Shown here: one piece after another, positions 21,558 through 32,549 of the stretch
Layout of the letters: every line of letters begins with the position of its first letter
Numbering within the stretch: position 1 is the stretch's first letter
Source of the DNA: Plantago ovata
Lineage: Eukaryota > Streptophyta > Magnoliopsida > Lamiales > Plantaginaceae
Reading direction: 5' to 3'
Length of the DNA stretch: 64,000 nt
Assembly (NCBI GenBank): GCA_028274465.1
Contig: CM051455.1
Location: 71,654,985-71,718,984, forward strand
Position numbers and translations under genes: made by a program
Notes under the pieces: model-generated
What the model was told of the DNA's origin: nothing
The model's input: the letters and a program-made list of their open reading frames with translations, nothing else
The model's database searches: none

Positions 21558-22463
21558 ACTGAAGTGGTGCTCATCACTGAAGATCCACAAGTGAGTTCTG
21601 AGGAACTATACTTGAACTTCAAAAGAAAAACCTTGTCAAGAGTTGCTAAGTCTGTCAGCAACTGGCAAAGGTACAGAAGGATGGATTTTTCTGATCTCCA
21701 TCTTCATCTATCAAATGAGAAAAAGAGATCTTCTCTGCTGAAGCTCGAGACATTCGTCCACTCCATACTTCCTGAAGACATGTCATATTCTCAGCTAATG
21801 AGCTCAAATCTGATTGCTCAAATCAGAGAGAATATGAAAGCAAAATTCAAGAGTGCCTCTCCAGCTGAACAAGCTGTGATGCTCAAGGGTTTATTTGTAC
21901 CCGTGGTGGCTGCTCCCCACAAAATAAATGAGGAAGAGGAAGTAACGAGTGTTGCTTTATACAAGCATCTCGAGCTCGTAATTCTGACTGATGATGATGA
22001 AGAGGAAGAAGATGAAAACATTCCAACTGATCCCAGTGATGATGAATGGAAAGATTCAAAGGATAAAAAGGACGACGATGATGACAATCAAGGTCCTAGT
22101 CCTGATGCTGGTGGACTAAAAATGACAGTTGCTGAAACTGAACAAGACAATCAGCAAGCTGAACAAGCACAACCTCAGCATGAATCTCAACCTGCTCCTG
22201 CTGATGCTGAAAATCAAGCACCTGTGCAAGGTGCTAATACTGAAGAAGAATATGCCAGAAAGCGAGTTGCCTTGAAACATGGCAAGAGCCAACTTTCTGA
22301 TGCCAAGGTCACTGATGCAAACCTTGATGATGAAGATGAGATGGATGAAGATTACCAATGCGCTCTACAGAACAGTCTCATGATCCATGCAAGGCATATG
22401 CAGGATCTAGAAATTGGTCAATCTTCAGGAGTAAAACCAAAGGAAGTCCCCTCCCTTCCACTT

Positions 22464-22661
22464 ACTATTGGCGAAACTCCAGTAATTGAGTCTCAAACGT
22501 TGCCCTCAGCAACTACTCAATTAAAACTAACTACTGACGAAACTCCAGTAGTTGAGTCTCAAACGTTTCCCTCAGCAACTACTCAATTAGAACTAACTAC
22601 TGGTGAAACTCCAGTTGTTGAGTCTGAAGCGTTGCCATCAGCAACCACTCAACCAAAAGGA
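22464..22661 (+). repeat. 66-bp (22-residue) triple repeat in ORF2
   Basis: Three tandem copies encode TGETPVVESQTLPSATTQL-like units at a 66-bp period (shared GAAACTCCAG phrase at about 22473, 22539 and 22605). The frame is kept, and the copies differ by several substitutions. Confidence 0.8.
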
Positions 22662-23940
22662 AATGAAGCTGCTGACTTAGGTTCCAAGGTTGCTGACCTT
22701 GATGAATCTGATGATGAAGATGATCTATCAGCAAACGAGGATGAACAATCCAAGAGAGACCCCAAAGTGGTTCAAATTCCTCCTCCTGACTATATAAATG
22801 ATATAGACGATGATCTGAGAGGAGAATTGCTGATGAATGATGATCAGTTTGCTTCAGAACTGAAAGTTCATTCCTTGACCCCAAACCTAGTGCCGTTCCC
22901 ACGAGTTGAGGGGTTTACTCCTAAAATTTTGGCACTGAAGAAAGTCCATGATGCCTGCAAAGCAGAACATGAGGCATTGCTTGCTGAGAGCCCGCTTGAT
23001 ATTGGAAAGATATTGGCTACAGTGCTGAGACGCACTACTACTCTTACAATAGCTCAGAAAGACATCAGTCTTTATCACAAGAGCAATGAAGAAGACGTAA
23101 GTCAAGCACTTCGGCTAGCAAAGACCGCATTGGTAAAGGCTCAGACATTCATGGAAGATAAGGCCGCAACAAAGAAAAGACATGAGGAGAACATGGTGAG
23201 CATTCAAAAGGAGTTGTCAAAAATGACTTCTGATCAGCAACAAATCATCATGAAATATAACAGCTTAAGTACTCTTGCTGAAAAATGCAATGAGTTCTAT
23301 TCTCTGCACATCACTCCGATGTTGCAATCCATGTCTAAGGGGGAAAAGAGAAGTACAAGAAAAAGAACCCAAACCCCTCCTACTGTTGATGAGCCACTGC
23401 CCATAGAACCTCTTGCTGAAAAAGAGCAAAGTTCTAAAAGGCAAGCAGAATCTGAGTTAAATTCAGCAAGTCCCAAAAAGAGAAAAACTACTGCTGAAAC
23501 TCAAGGTTATTGCCATACTGAAAGTCATCAAGATATGAATGAAGATGATGATGATGATGATGACAATCAGACAATAGCTCAATCCATAAGAGCTAGACCT
23601 ATTACAGCCTTAACTCCGTCTGGCCAATCAAAGCATTTCTCTTCTGACTCAAGATCTTAAGCAAGAGATCAAGACAATGCAAAGTCAAGAAGAAGAAGGC
23701 AAAGACAGGAAGAAAAGAGGCTGGCCAGCATTGCTATTGGCTCCGGCATCGAGTATACAAAGACCAGCAATGATGAAACCACTCAGAATGTGATCAGAAA
23801 CATTCATGGTTGCTGGATCTTAAAGCTGGAAGACTTGCTGGTGAATGAGTTCTTTCCTACAGCCATATTGAACCAAATGTTCACATGGATTGAACTCAAG
23901 GTAAAAAGGAAAGAAAGGGTTGAGTCCCTCCCAAGAAATA

Positions 23941-24927
23941 GAGATTTTTACGCCTGGACCCCCTCTTATGGACGTGCTTTTCAAATCTTTCCTCGTTAAT
24001 AAAAGAATTACATATAGGCCCATTTTAAGCAGTTAGCGTTGACCTGCTTATAAGCTACTGTTCAATATTGATTCTCCAAACGCGGCCTTACAGAATTTAG
24101 CCTTATTCCTTTAATCTTATTTGCAATTTAATCCTTTTTCTTTTTTTCTTTTCTTTTTCTCTTTTTTTCTTTTCTTTTCTTTCTTTAATTCTATTACCGG
24201 ATTCCGGCAATGGGTTGACCGGAATCCGACGGGAGCTCTGTAATAGAGCTCCATTAGAGCTCTGTAAAGAGCTCCGACGAGCTCTATTACAGAGCTCCGT
24301 CGGAGCTCTTACAGGGCTCCGGTGGAGCTCTGTAAAGAGCTCCGACGAGCTCTATAACAGAGCTCCGTCGGAGCTCTTACAGGGCTCCGGTGGAGCTCTG
24401 TAAAGAGCTCCGACGAGCTCTATTACAGAGCTCCGTCGGAGCTCTTACAGGGCTCCGGTGGAGCTCTGTAAAGAGCTCCGACGAGCTCTATTACTGAGCT
24501 CCGTCGGAGCTCTTATTGCAGCTCCAGATCTGGAGCTGCCAACTCCAGATCTGGAGCTGTAACAGCTCCGATCTGGAGCTGTTTCACGGCTCCAGATCGG
24601 AGCTGATGGTGGCTACCGGATTCCGGCACCGGAATCCGGTAAATTAGAAAGAAGAAGAAATAAAAAAAATTTGGGGGAATTTATAATTTAGATAAGATAT
24701 GTGGGTTTATTTTGTAATAACTTAAAGTTGAGATTGTTTGGTAAAATTTAAAATCTGATAATTGTTCAGGGACAATTATGTATTTTCCATGATTAAGAGC
24801 GGCAAAAGTCAAGATCGTGGGTTTATTTGTAATTGTTTTGCATAAAGAGGGTTTATACGTAATTCTTTTACTAACGAGGAAACATATGTAATTACCGAGC
24901 ATAAGAGGGGGTCCACATGTAAATCGC
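23941..24927. mobile_element. Mutator-like non-autonomous terminal-inverted-repeat element
   Basis: The ends are inverted repeats of about 80-90 bp. Left GAGATTTTTACG then TGGACCCCCTCTTATG pairs with right-end reverse complement GCGATTTACATG then TGGACCCCCTCTTATG; both continue with TTTCCTCGTTA and AAAAGAATTAC. Flanks show CCCAAGAAATA on both sides (23930-23940 and 24928-24938), in the 9-11 bp range of Mutator-like elements. No transposase is encoded. Inside are a pyrimidine-rich tract (24125-24185) and a palindromic tandem array (24225-24520) bracketed by ACCGGATTCCGG motifs. Confidence 0.8.
24225..24520. repeat. 68-bp palindromic tandem array (GAGCTC-rich)
   Basis: Units of 68 bp (GGGCTCCGGTGGAGCTC starts at 24314, 24382 and 24450) contain repeated GAGCTC and CGACGAGCTC/GAGCTCCGTCG inverted pairs, so each unit can fold. 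Diverged GGAGCTG units follow to about 24605. Confidence 0.85.
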
Positions 24928-25401
24928 CCCAAGAAATATTGCTGGGAGATGGTTGAATCTTGAAGTCTCAGTAAGAAGAACTGCCATTGGTAAGACCATA
25001 AGACAAGAACCTGATTTGATAAAATCAGTTGGCATTGATTATTACTCTGACCCAGTAACCAAGCAAACAAAGAAGAGACTTGGACTGATTCCTTGTGAGT
25101 ACTTATATCTCACTGCTAAGGATCAAGGAGAAGATCTTCTCTCGCTAAGGAAGATTCATCCAAAAAGCATTTCAGATACACAGCTTCTCCATGCCAGCAA
25201 TGGGGGCTTGCATTTGTGGGTAACTCACTAAATGGAAATGAATGCTGAAAAGCATCATCATACTGCCTGCAAAAATGCAAGGATTCTTCAATTACAAGTC
25301 CGTAGGCTGCTTGAGAACTACGAGAAGGATTGTATTGAATTTACTACACTTGCTGAGAAGAGTGTAAGAGAGATTTTGAGAAAATCCTCTGGAAAAGCTT
25401 A

Positions 25402-25665
25402 ACTCTCTGTAATAGTTCTGTTAAAGTTTTGTTTGCTGATTTTGTTTAGTTATCTCTGGTCTTTCCTGTGAACTTCTGAAAGATAACTATCAGCAATGAA
25501 GCTTTTGACTCTTATTGGTTTTTGATTATGCAATTTACTTATGCTTACTGTTTAATTATTCAAGTATGCTTGCAATAATCAACTGATTTATTCAACAACA
25601 AGAAACCTCTAAAAGGGTAACAATTAATTTAGCCATGAATTGCTAACATCAAAAAGGGGGAAATT
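25402..25665 (+). other. Non-coding 3' end and polypurine tract of copia-1
   Basis: No gene is seen. It ends with AAAAAGGGGGAAAT (25651-25664), the primer for plus-strand synthesis, directly before the 3' LTR. Confidence 0.8.
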
Positions 25666-26720
25666 TGTTTGGAAACTTGTAATTTTGATGAGCAATTAAC
25701 CATGTTAAATTAAGGAAAGTCCAGTAACTAGTACTCTTAAGGTCCATAGGAATTTAGAATTTTAAGGACATTGTAAAAGACGAACGTTTGCTGAAGACTT
25801 AGAGTAGGTGCTAGATAGGTTGGTTTTACCGCTTATGATGTATCTTGTTTTCTGAAAAGAAATACAACCTATTGAAGCATTTGCTGATGATGTACTTTGT
25901 TTTTACAAACAAACTATTGAAGCATTTAGAACCGCTCAGAATCTTGAAGATTTCGAAGACTGAAGACTAGAAGATTTCTGAAGACTGGTATCTACAAAGG
26001 CACATGTTGCTCAGAAAGTGGAAACTTCAGCAACAGCATTGCATAAGTGAAAATCTATACGACAGAGTAGGTTGTGCTTGCTGAAACTGAGACTGACCAC
26101 TTGCTGATGGAACATATGTGGCCTCTTGCTGAAAGTACTTGTATTTGCGCTCCAATGTTACTGTTTGAATTCCATTCAACTGAGCATTAAATGCAAAGCA
26201 TGCACGCGAAGGACATGAAGACTAGAAGACAAACAAGGACGCTGCTGAAAGTACAAAAGCAAGATAGTGACATTTTAAGGAACAAAAGCCTTAGAATGTG
26301 AAATTCAAATGGCTCCTTATTTCACTATAAATAGAGGTCATCCGGCAATGAGTTGAAGTGTGTCAACAACGTGATCATACTCTCAGATACCACTATAAAA
26401 GTGTTTTTGTGTGATTTACTTACTGTACTTGTTTTCAACAAATCATATCTATCTATACACAGTCACTCACATCACTTGCTGAAACCTTCATTTACTGAAA
26501 AAGCACTTATTGTATTAAAGACTTTCGCTCTCTGATTTAAGTATCAGCAAACCTAGTTACTGTGAAGTAACTTGCGCTCGCTGAGAAAGTTAAGTATCAG
26601 CAAACTCATTACTGCAAAGTAATAAGCACTTGCTAAGAAAGTTTTTAAACGACGAATTTTTGAAAAGACTATTCACCCCCCCCCCCTCTAGTCTTTTCTT
26701 GTTGTTTAAAGGGACCATCA
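25666..26720 (+). repeat. 3' LTR of copia-1
   Basis: It is 1055 bp, starting TGTTTGGAAACTTG and ending GGGACCATCA, with single-base changes at each end against the 5' copy. The TATA box is at 26326-26333. I count six TTGCTGA and three TCAGCAA motifs in it. Confidence 0.93.
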
Positions 26721-27643
26721 CTAAGGTTGTCAGGCTTAGATCAAGCAGTACTTGATAATTGTAAATATTGAAAACGATGATCTTGAATTGTCCTAGTGTT
26801 TCTAACACTTTTATACGAAGATATTTGGATTAGTCGGATCAAAGATTTATATCACCAACTAAAAATTTATATCATGCACAATATGAACCCTAGGTACGAA
26901 TTTATATCACCAACTAAAAATTTAGCTACTCATATCAAATCGAAATCAACAATAGCAATCATAACAATTATAGATGAAAACATGGTTGAATTGAAAGATA
27001 GAGTGCAGAAAATAGTGAGATACAAAGTTACCACCGAGGGTTGTCAATCTCCGGTGAATTGCTAAACTCACGAAGATCTAGCAAGGTGAGATCAATAGAT
27101 CTCCAAATCTCTACCTTAATGCTCCAAATCGCTAAGAAAAAGTAGTTCTAAGTCAAAGAAAACCTAGAACAAGCTCTGGGGTTTATGTCTGCAAAAATAT
27201 GATTCAAGATATGAAAATTCGCAGTTTTATAAAATATATATAATTTCCCCCAAAACAGTACCAGGCGGTGAGCCGAACACCAGGCGGACCGCGGGGGACG
27301 CCAGGCGGTGCGCCTCGCACGGGCATAGAATTGCCCGTGCTTTTCTCCTCCAAGTCTTTAACTTTTTGGTCTTTGGCACGACTTTGAGCTCCGAAACTTG
27401 GTCTTTTAGCCTGGAAACATGTCCCGGTACTCCTTGACACACCACGAGTGATCTCGTTGCACCAAAACTTTAATGTTTCGCCATGACTCATATCCTAAAG
27501 TGCGATTTTCACCTAAATCCTGAAAATAACAAAGAAAATGGAAACGTGACACTATTCTAACAAAATGCACTAAAATACATACAAGAGGATAGCTAAATTG
27601 GTGAAAAAGAACCGAATGAAAGTGTAAAAAAACACTGTCATCA
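26721..27643 (-). repeat. 5' LTR of element B, second part
   Basis: The first five bases are the CTAAG duplication. It continues the LTR cut at 11073 and ends TCATCA at 27643. It contains a GC-rich block (27264-27345) with repeated CCAGGCGG and GGCGGTGCGCC cores, related to those in the arrays of A and B. Confidence 0.85.
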
Positions 27644-28204
27644 AGCCATAAGCTCGGTCTTAGTGAGAATTCAAGGGAATGATCACTTGCCCATCTACTA
27701 CTTGAGTAAAGTACTTGCTGGAGCAGAGACACGTTACATGGTTATCAAGAGGCTATCCTTCGCCCTTGTATACACAACCAGGAGACTAAAGCCTTACCTT
27801 GGAGCGCACAAAGTTATCGTGTTGATGAAGCAACCTGTCAAAAAATTTCCTGGGAAGACAGAGAATTCCGGAATATTAGCAAGATGGCAATTGAGTTTAG
27901 TGAGTATGACATCGACTATCAAGCTCCAATGGCCAAAAAATCCCAGGTCATTCCCGATTTCCTAGTAGAGTATCTCCAAAGAACCACTAGAGGAAGTCTC
28001 TCCAGAGAGCCAGAATGCTATGATGATATTCGAGGAGGAAGATCCTCTTTTGAACAAGGCAATGCTAGTCCAGGAAATGCCTTGAAAGAACTCAAGGAGA
28101 TGTCACAAACAAAAAGAAAGAGACAAGATGTGTTCATAGCTAAAGAAGTAGAACAGCACAAGGCTAAGGAGACCGCCTCTCCAAAGCCAAAGGAACTCAC
28201 TGAC
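27644..28204 (+). pseudogene. RNase H region and linker of Tat-lineage pol
   Basis: The text SSVLVRIQGNDHLPIYYLSK and AGAETRYMVIKRLSFALVYT is the typical RNase H connection of gypsy pol (YYVSKVL-like, AETRY). A frame change lies near 27870, after which EFSEYDIDYQAPMAKKSQ and FLVEYLQ follow. A Lys/Glu-rich linker runs to 28204. The N-terminal part, including the RT active site, is absent: element B begins at that point. Confidence 0.75.
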
Positions 28205-28454
28205 CATTGAGACATTTGGATACTTCATGTTGATGGATCTTCCTCAGGAAAAAACGGAGGGATAGGAATTTACTTCAAAAGTCCTGGAGGGGAAGAGCTC
28301 GAGTACGCTGTTACTCTTGGTTTCCCGGTCTCCAACAATGAAGTCGAATATGAGGCCATCCTCATCTCGCTGCGTATGGAAAAAGCACTGGAAGTAAAGA
28401 AGCTCCATCTCTTCACTGACTCCCAATTATCCGAGAAGCAAATTTCGGGGAAGT
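28205..28454 (+). pseudogene. Second RNase H-like domain of Tat-lineage pol
   Basis: WILHVDGSSSGKNGGIGIYF, then NNEVEYEAILISLRMEKALE and LHLFTDSQL, read in frame from just after a stop at 28208. These fit the DG(S/A)S, E and DS positions of an RNase H fold. Near 28440 the frame shifts. It would degrade RNA in hybrids; in this lineage it is an additional domain. Confidence 0.7.
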
Positions 28455-29737
28455 TTGAGTCAGAGAAGGATTCTGGCAGAATACAAGAGTGCGATCACGG
28501 AAGAAATCCAAAAATTTGAAAGTTGTGAAATTGAAAAGTTCTTGGGAGATCTCAACCAAAGGATAGATGCTTTGTCCAAGTATGCCTCAGCTTCCAGAGG
28601 AATCGACACCCAGAATGTGATACTCATGAGAATCAACGTGTCATCCCTCTGGTCATCAAAGCCAACCGTCTTAGCCATTGATACCCAACCAAGTTGGATG
28701 CCAAGAATAGCTGCCTACCTCCTGCACGGTAGCCTTCCTCGAGACAAAGCTGAGGAACGAAGGATCAAAGGAAAGGTTGGTCGCTACATCGTGCAAGGAG
28801 ATTACTTGTACAAAAGATCCTTCGGAGGAGTATACTTGAGATGCGTAGCTGAAAATGAAGTGCCAAGATTCGTAGGAGAAATGCATCAAGGAAGTTACGG
28901 GGACCATGCCGGAGGATAAACACTTGCACAAAAAGTTGTCCGCCAAGGATTTTACTGGCAAACTATTCGCAAGGACGCTGACCAATTCGTCCGGAAGTGC
29001 AAGGAGTGCAAATTTCACGCAAACTTGATCAATGTTCCTTCCAAGCCACTCATGCCTATTACAGTCACTTGTCCTTTTGATATTTGGGGTATCGACATAG
29101 TTGTTTCATTCCCAAGGGCCACGGGACAAACGAAGTTCATCATTGTCGCAGTAGAATACTTCAGCAAGTGGGCCGAGGTAGAGGCAGTGTCCACTATCAC
29201 CGAGCAAAGAGTGATGAAATTCGTGTGGAGGAACATTGTTTGCCGCTTCGGCCTACCAAGAGTGCTCATCTCCGACAATGGCTCTCAATTTTGTGGTCAC
29301 AAGTTCAATGAATGGTGCAAAGAGATGAAGATTCAGAGGAGATACACTTCATTAGGGCATCCTCAAGCCAATGGACAAACCGAAGCCGTCAACAAGACCC
29401 TTATCAACAACTTACAGAAGAGGTTTGCCACCAACAAGGATTGGGTCGACGAGCTCGATGGGGTAGTATGGGAATATCGCACCACTTCCATACCAGTAGA
29501 AGTCGTAGTGGAAACCCTACGGATCCAAGGGTACCAGCCCGAGGACAACCATGACGCGAGGATGTTCGATCTCGAGATGCTAGAGGAAGCGAGGACCACT
29601 GCCCTTGCCAACATCCTGAGATATCAAGCGTTAATCGCCAAAGCTTACAACAAGAATGTTAGAGAGAGGGACTTTCAAGTTGGAGACCTAGTGCTGCGGA
29701 GGGCCGACATCCTGGGCAAAGTTGGAAAAATGCAACC
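28455..29737 (+). pseudogene. Integrase of Tat-lineage pol
   Basis: Zinc-binding part: EMHQGSYGDHAGG, then a stop at 28917, then FYWQTIRKDA and CKECKFH. Catalytic core: FDIWGIDIVVSFP (first Asp), LPRVLISDNGSQFCGHKFNE (second Asp) and GHPQANGQTEAVNKT (Glu). The C-terminal part runs to VGDLVLRRADILGKVGKMQP, where copia-D interrupts it. The core frame from 29025 is open for 252 codons. It would insert element DNA into the genome; the stop in the zinc region and both truncations disable it. Confidence 0.85.
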
Positions 29738-31224
29738 TGTTAGGAAATTTGTAATTTATGAGCAATTAACAATGGTAAATTAAGTAAACTCCAGTAACTA
29801 GTACTCTTAAGGTCCATAGGAATTTAGAATTTTAAAGACATTGTAAAAGAGGAACGTTTTCTGATGACTTAATGTACGTACTAGTTTTGCTGATGATGTA
29901 CTTTGTTTTTACAAACAATCTATTGAAGACCTAGAACCACTCAGAAAGTTAAAGATTCAAAGACTGAAGACTTAGAAAAATTTTGAGAAGGTATCTACAA
30001 AGGCACATGTATTCTCAGAAAGTGAGAAACTCAGCAAATCAGTTTGCATAAGTGAAAATCTATATGACAGAGTAGGTTGTGTTTGCTGAAACTGAGACTG
30101 GCCACTTGATGATAACATTTGTGACCTACTTGCTGAAGTACTTTGCATTTTGGCTCCAACGTTCAGATTTGAATTTTCAAAGAGTATTAAATGCCATAGC
30201 ACGCTGAAGACATGAAGACAAAACAAGACGCTGCTGATAGTACTGTTCTGGGAAGTGATAGTGACATCATAAGGTACAAGCCTTAGAATTTGAAATTCAA
30301 ACGGCTACTTTTAGACACTATAAATAGAGGTCCTTAGGCTGAGTAGAAGGGTGTGTCAACAACGTGATCAAACTCTCACTTGTGCTTTAAACACTGAAAT
30401 CCTTCTCTACTCTCAAACTGCCTATTGATCCGTTCCAAGACATAAGCTTGAAACAAAAGCTACTTGTGAAGCAGTAGAATACTAAAGCTAAGAAATTAGT
30501 AAAGTGTTCTTTCCTCTAAACAAGAACAAGTCTTGACACCAGAAACAATAAACTTGCTTACTGTGAATTATTACAAGTTGAGTTTCTTTAGATTACTTGT
30601 TATAACTGAAAACTTATTTTCAAGTCATCTCATCCCAAACCTCTCTAACTGATAAAAACCACCTTTCATGAATGTTGGTCAAGGGGAACTAATCAAGCAT
30701 AGTTTTGCTGATAAAGTGTCCCAAGTTTGGTGGAGAACAAGGTTACAGTTCTCTAGTTTAGGTTGGAAACAAGGCAAGTGTGCTTTGGTTTCTTAGAATC
30801 ATTAGTGATAGGATTTGTAAGGAACTTCATATATTATCTTAGTGGATTCAGTCCTAGAAAGGAAAAAGTTGATTAGTTAAGGGATTACGCCACCCTCAGA
30901 TACCACTATAAAAACTGTTTGTGTCATTTACATTCCTGCAGTTATCTTTCAGCAAGTTACTTTGTTCTTGATCTGTTTATCTTTTTACAATATTTGCTTT
31001 CTGTTAAAAGCACTTATTGTACAAGACTTCCGCACTCTGTATTTAAGTATCAGTAACCTTGTCACTGAAAAGTAACAAGTACATGCTGAGAAAGTTAAAT
31101 ACCAGCAAACTCATTACTGAAAAGTAATAAGGCACTTGCTGAGAAAGTTACTAGACGACGAAAACGTTTTAAATACTATTCACTCCTCCCTCTAGTCTTT
31201 ACTTTTTGTCTAAAGGGACCAACA
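29738..31224 (+). repeat. 5' LTR of copia-D
   Basis: It is 1487 bp, starting TGTTAGGAAATTTG and ending GGGACCAACA, with TATA box at 30319-30326. It is longer than the copia-1 LTR by a middle section (about 30400-30900) shared with E, F and G. Confidence 0.9.
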
Positions 31225-31226
31225 AG

Positions 31227-31238
31227 TAGTATCAGAGC
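31227..31238 (+). other. Primer-binding site of copia-D
   Basis: TAGTATCAGAGC is initiator tRNA-Met type with the second base changed, and lies two bases after the LTR. Confidence 0.8.
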
Positions 31239-31336
31239 TGGAGGGTGTTTAACCTTCAACACTGAACCTAGATCCCCTTAGGTACTTTCCGTAAATCACT
31301 TTCACTTGATCAGTTTGGTAGTTGTTTGCTGACAGG

Positions 31337-32549
31337 ATGTCTCTGGGAGATGCTCCCCAGCTGAAGCTGGAAAACTATGAGAAATGGCAAAACAATATGA
31401 TGCTACATCTTGAGGCCATTAGTGATGAGATGGTTATTGTCATTAATGATGGTCCACTCAGGATCACTAAGGTTGTAAAATCATTCCCACACACCACAAA
31501 AGACAAAGATGGTATAGACATACCTAGTGGTGACCCAGTTGACAAGGTTGTGGATAAACCAAGAGAGGAATGGACTTCTGATCAAGCCAAAAGATTTCGT
31601 CTTGATGTCCAAGCAAGAAACATCATTATTCGATCTACTCCAGACACCATACGGTGCAAACTGTGGGGTGCCAACACTTCGAAAATGGTTCAAGATCTTT
31701 GTGTTGGATCTGACAAAACCAAGGAAATCAAACTCGAAGTGCTAAAGTTGAAGTTTCAGAATTTCAAACAAGGTATCACTGAGTCACTTGAAGACTTAGA
31801 TTTCAAATTCACATTTCTTGTAAGTGAAATGGCTGCTTTGGGTGCTGGAAATTTCTACTCAGATTCTGAAAAGGTGAAAACCGTTATCAGAAGTTTGAAC
31901 CAAGAGTGGATTCACACTCAGAATTTCTACTACAACCAAGGAATGCCTAACATCACTCCAACAGAGTTGTTCTCTCACCTTGCTGCTGTCAACTATGAGA
32001 CAAAGCAAAGAGAAAATGTGTTTGCTGAAAAATCGCAAAATATTGCTCTTGCTGCCAAGCCTTCATCTTCTGAAAAGAAGAATGAAAAAGAGCCTACTGA
32101 TGAAAGTGCTCTCGCAGTTAGAAACATGAAGAAATTCATCAGCAAGGAGCTTGAAAGGTGCAAAGCAAAAGAGAAGCTAAAGAAGCATCTTGGTAACAGC
32201 TACCATAAGTACAAGAATGAAGCAAGCTCGCTGAACAAGCAAGCCCATCAAGCAATTTCTTCTGAAGAAACAACAGTTGGTAATGATCTTTGCTTTTATT
32301 GCAAAAATCCTGGACACTTCAAAGAAAACTGTCCCTTGCTGAAAGGGAAGTCTGTGGAAACGAAGAAAATAGCTTCAAAAAGGCTTTAATTCCATGTCGA
32401 TGCCCTATGCACTGAGACAAGTTCCGAAGACAGTGAGGTAGAAAGTTCAGACACTGAAGGAGAGGAAGCTACATCGGACGTTGAGATAGGCAAATAATTT
32501 TGTGGAATCGACATGGAAGCTTATCCGGATGTGTCAAACTATGAGTTTT
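31337..32549 (+). pseudogene. Gag of copia-D, N-terminal part
   Basis: The ATG at 31337 (MSLGDAPQLKLENYEKW) opens a frame with no stop for about 350 codons, the best preserved Gag N-terminus in the window. UBN2-type region: ARNIIIRSTPDTIRCKLWGA, KEIKLEVLKLKFQNFKQGIT. A basic segment KKFISKELERCKAKEKLKKH precedes the CCHC knuckle CFYCKNPGHFKENC (about 32289-32330). A small deletion after the knuckle shifts the frame at about 32360; the acidic segment continues to YPDVSNYEF, where a solo LTR interrupts at 32550. Binds and packages element RNA. Confidence 0.85.

Larger units (their letters stand above)
18845..25401 (+). pseudogene. ORF2 of copia-1: very long downstream protein of unknown function, split by two insertions
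   Basis: It starts MAPKRQSSKSSKSSKV at 18845. Without the Cassandra LTR (21254-21557) and the Mutator-like element (23941-24927) the region is about 5.2 kb, roughly 1,700 codons. Domains seen: a basic Ser/Lys N-terminus; a globular domain (about 18960-19800) with MEFYNNAEIQSLT, DLAEIFQIPTTGTEDD, LVALLLIKVLDSQVGGIDQV; basic nuclear-signal-like clusters (KKSNKKKRK near 20040, PVPKRKRTSNTRKK near 20110); Glu/Gln/Asp-rich low complexity (20200-22800); a 22-residue triple repeat; and a C-terminal region (23700-25401). In-frame stops lie near 19064, 19592, 20480 and 23658. The globular part recalls the 'putative plant transposon protein' domain of other plant retrotransposons; no enzyme motif is visible. 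It occupies the env-like position of Sireviruses. I see no clear signal peptide or transmembrane segment, so an envelope role is not supported. Confidence 0.7.
11074..26720 (+). mobile_element. Copia-1: Sirevirus-like Ty1/copia element with long third ORF
   Basis: LTRs of 1054 bp (11074-12127) and 1055 bp (25666-26720) are flanked by CTAAG on both sides (11069-11073 and 26721-26725). Internal order is primer site, gag, pol (protease, integrase, RT, RNase H), iterated-motif region, ORF2, polypurine tract. Integrase before RT is the Ty1/copia order. The long Gag with a coiled coil and the ORF after pol are Sirevirus traits. All ORFs carry stops, so it is immobile. Without its own insertions (Cassandra LTR and Mutator-like element) it would be about 14.3 kb, long for a copia element. 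The two LTRs differ at only a few percent of positions by eye. Confidence 0.92.
1..27643 (-). mobile_element. Element B: non-autonomous Ty3/gypsy (Athila-like) retrotransposon, interrupted, left end outside window
   Basis: Read on the minus strand the order is: LTR (27643 to 26721, then 11073 to 10714), primer site (10710-10691), gag (10478-9266), protease (9217-8426), GC-rich 71-bp array (8210-8018 then 1459-1330), spacer, and a 3' ORF (565 to 1). No reverse transcriptase or integrase is present between protease and the 3' ORF, so the element could not move by itself. It is split twice: by element A, with ACCGC on both sides (1455-1459 and 8018-8022), and by copia-1, with CTAAG on both sides (11069-11073 and 26721-26725). 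The right flank (27644 onward) is a Tat-lineage gypsy coding remnant. The 3' LTR would lie left of base 1. Confidence 0.85.
27644..29737 (+). mobile_element. Tat-lineage Ty3/gypsy pol remnant
   Basis: This is a plus-strand gypsy pol fragment cut on the left by element B and on the right by copia-D. Order: end of the RT-RNase H region, a linker, a second RNase H-like domain, integrase. An extra RNase H domain between the retroviral-type one and integrase is characteristic of the Tat lineage (Ogre/Retand-like). Its own LTRs are not in the window. It is the oldest layer of this part of the nest. Confidence 0.8.

Noticed and set aside
24215-24403. Open frame with repeated ELCNRAP-type text
   Set aside because: It is a product of the 68-bp tandem array inside a non-coding transposable element.
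24225-24520. CRISPR-like array
   Set aside because: There are no unique spacers of regular length; the units are contiguous palindromic repeats in a plant transposon.
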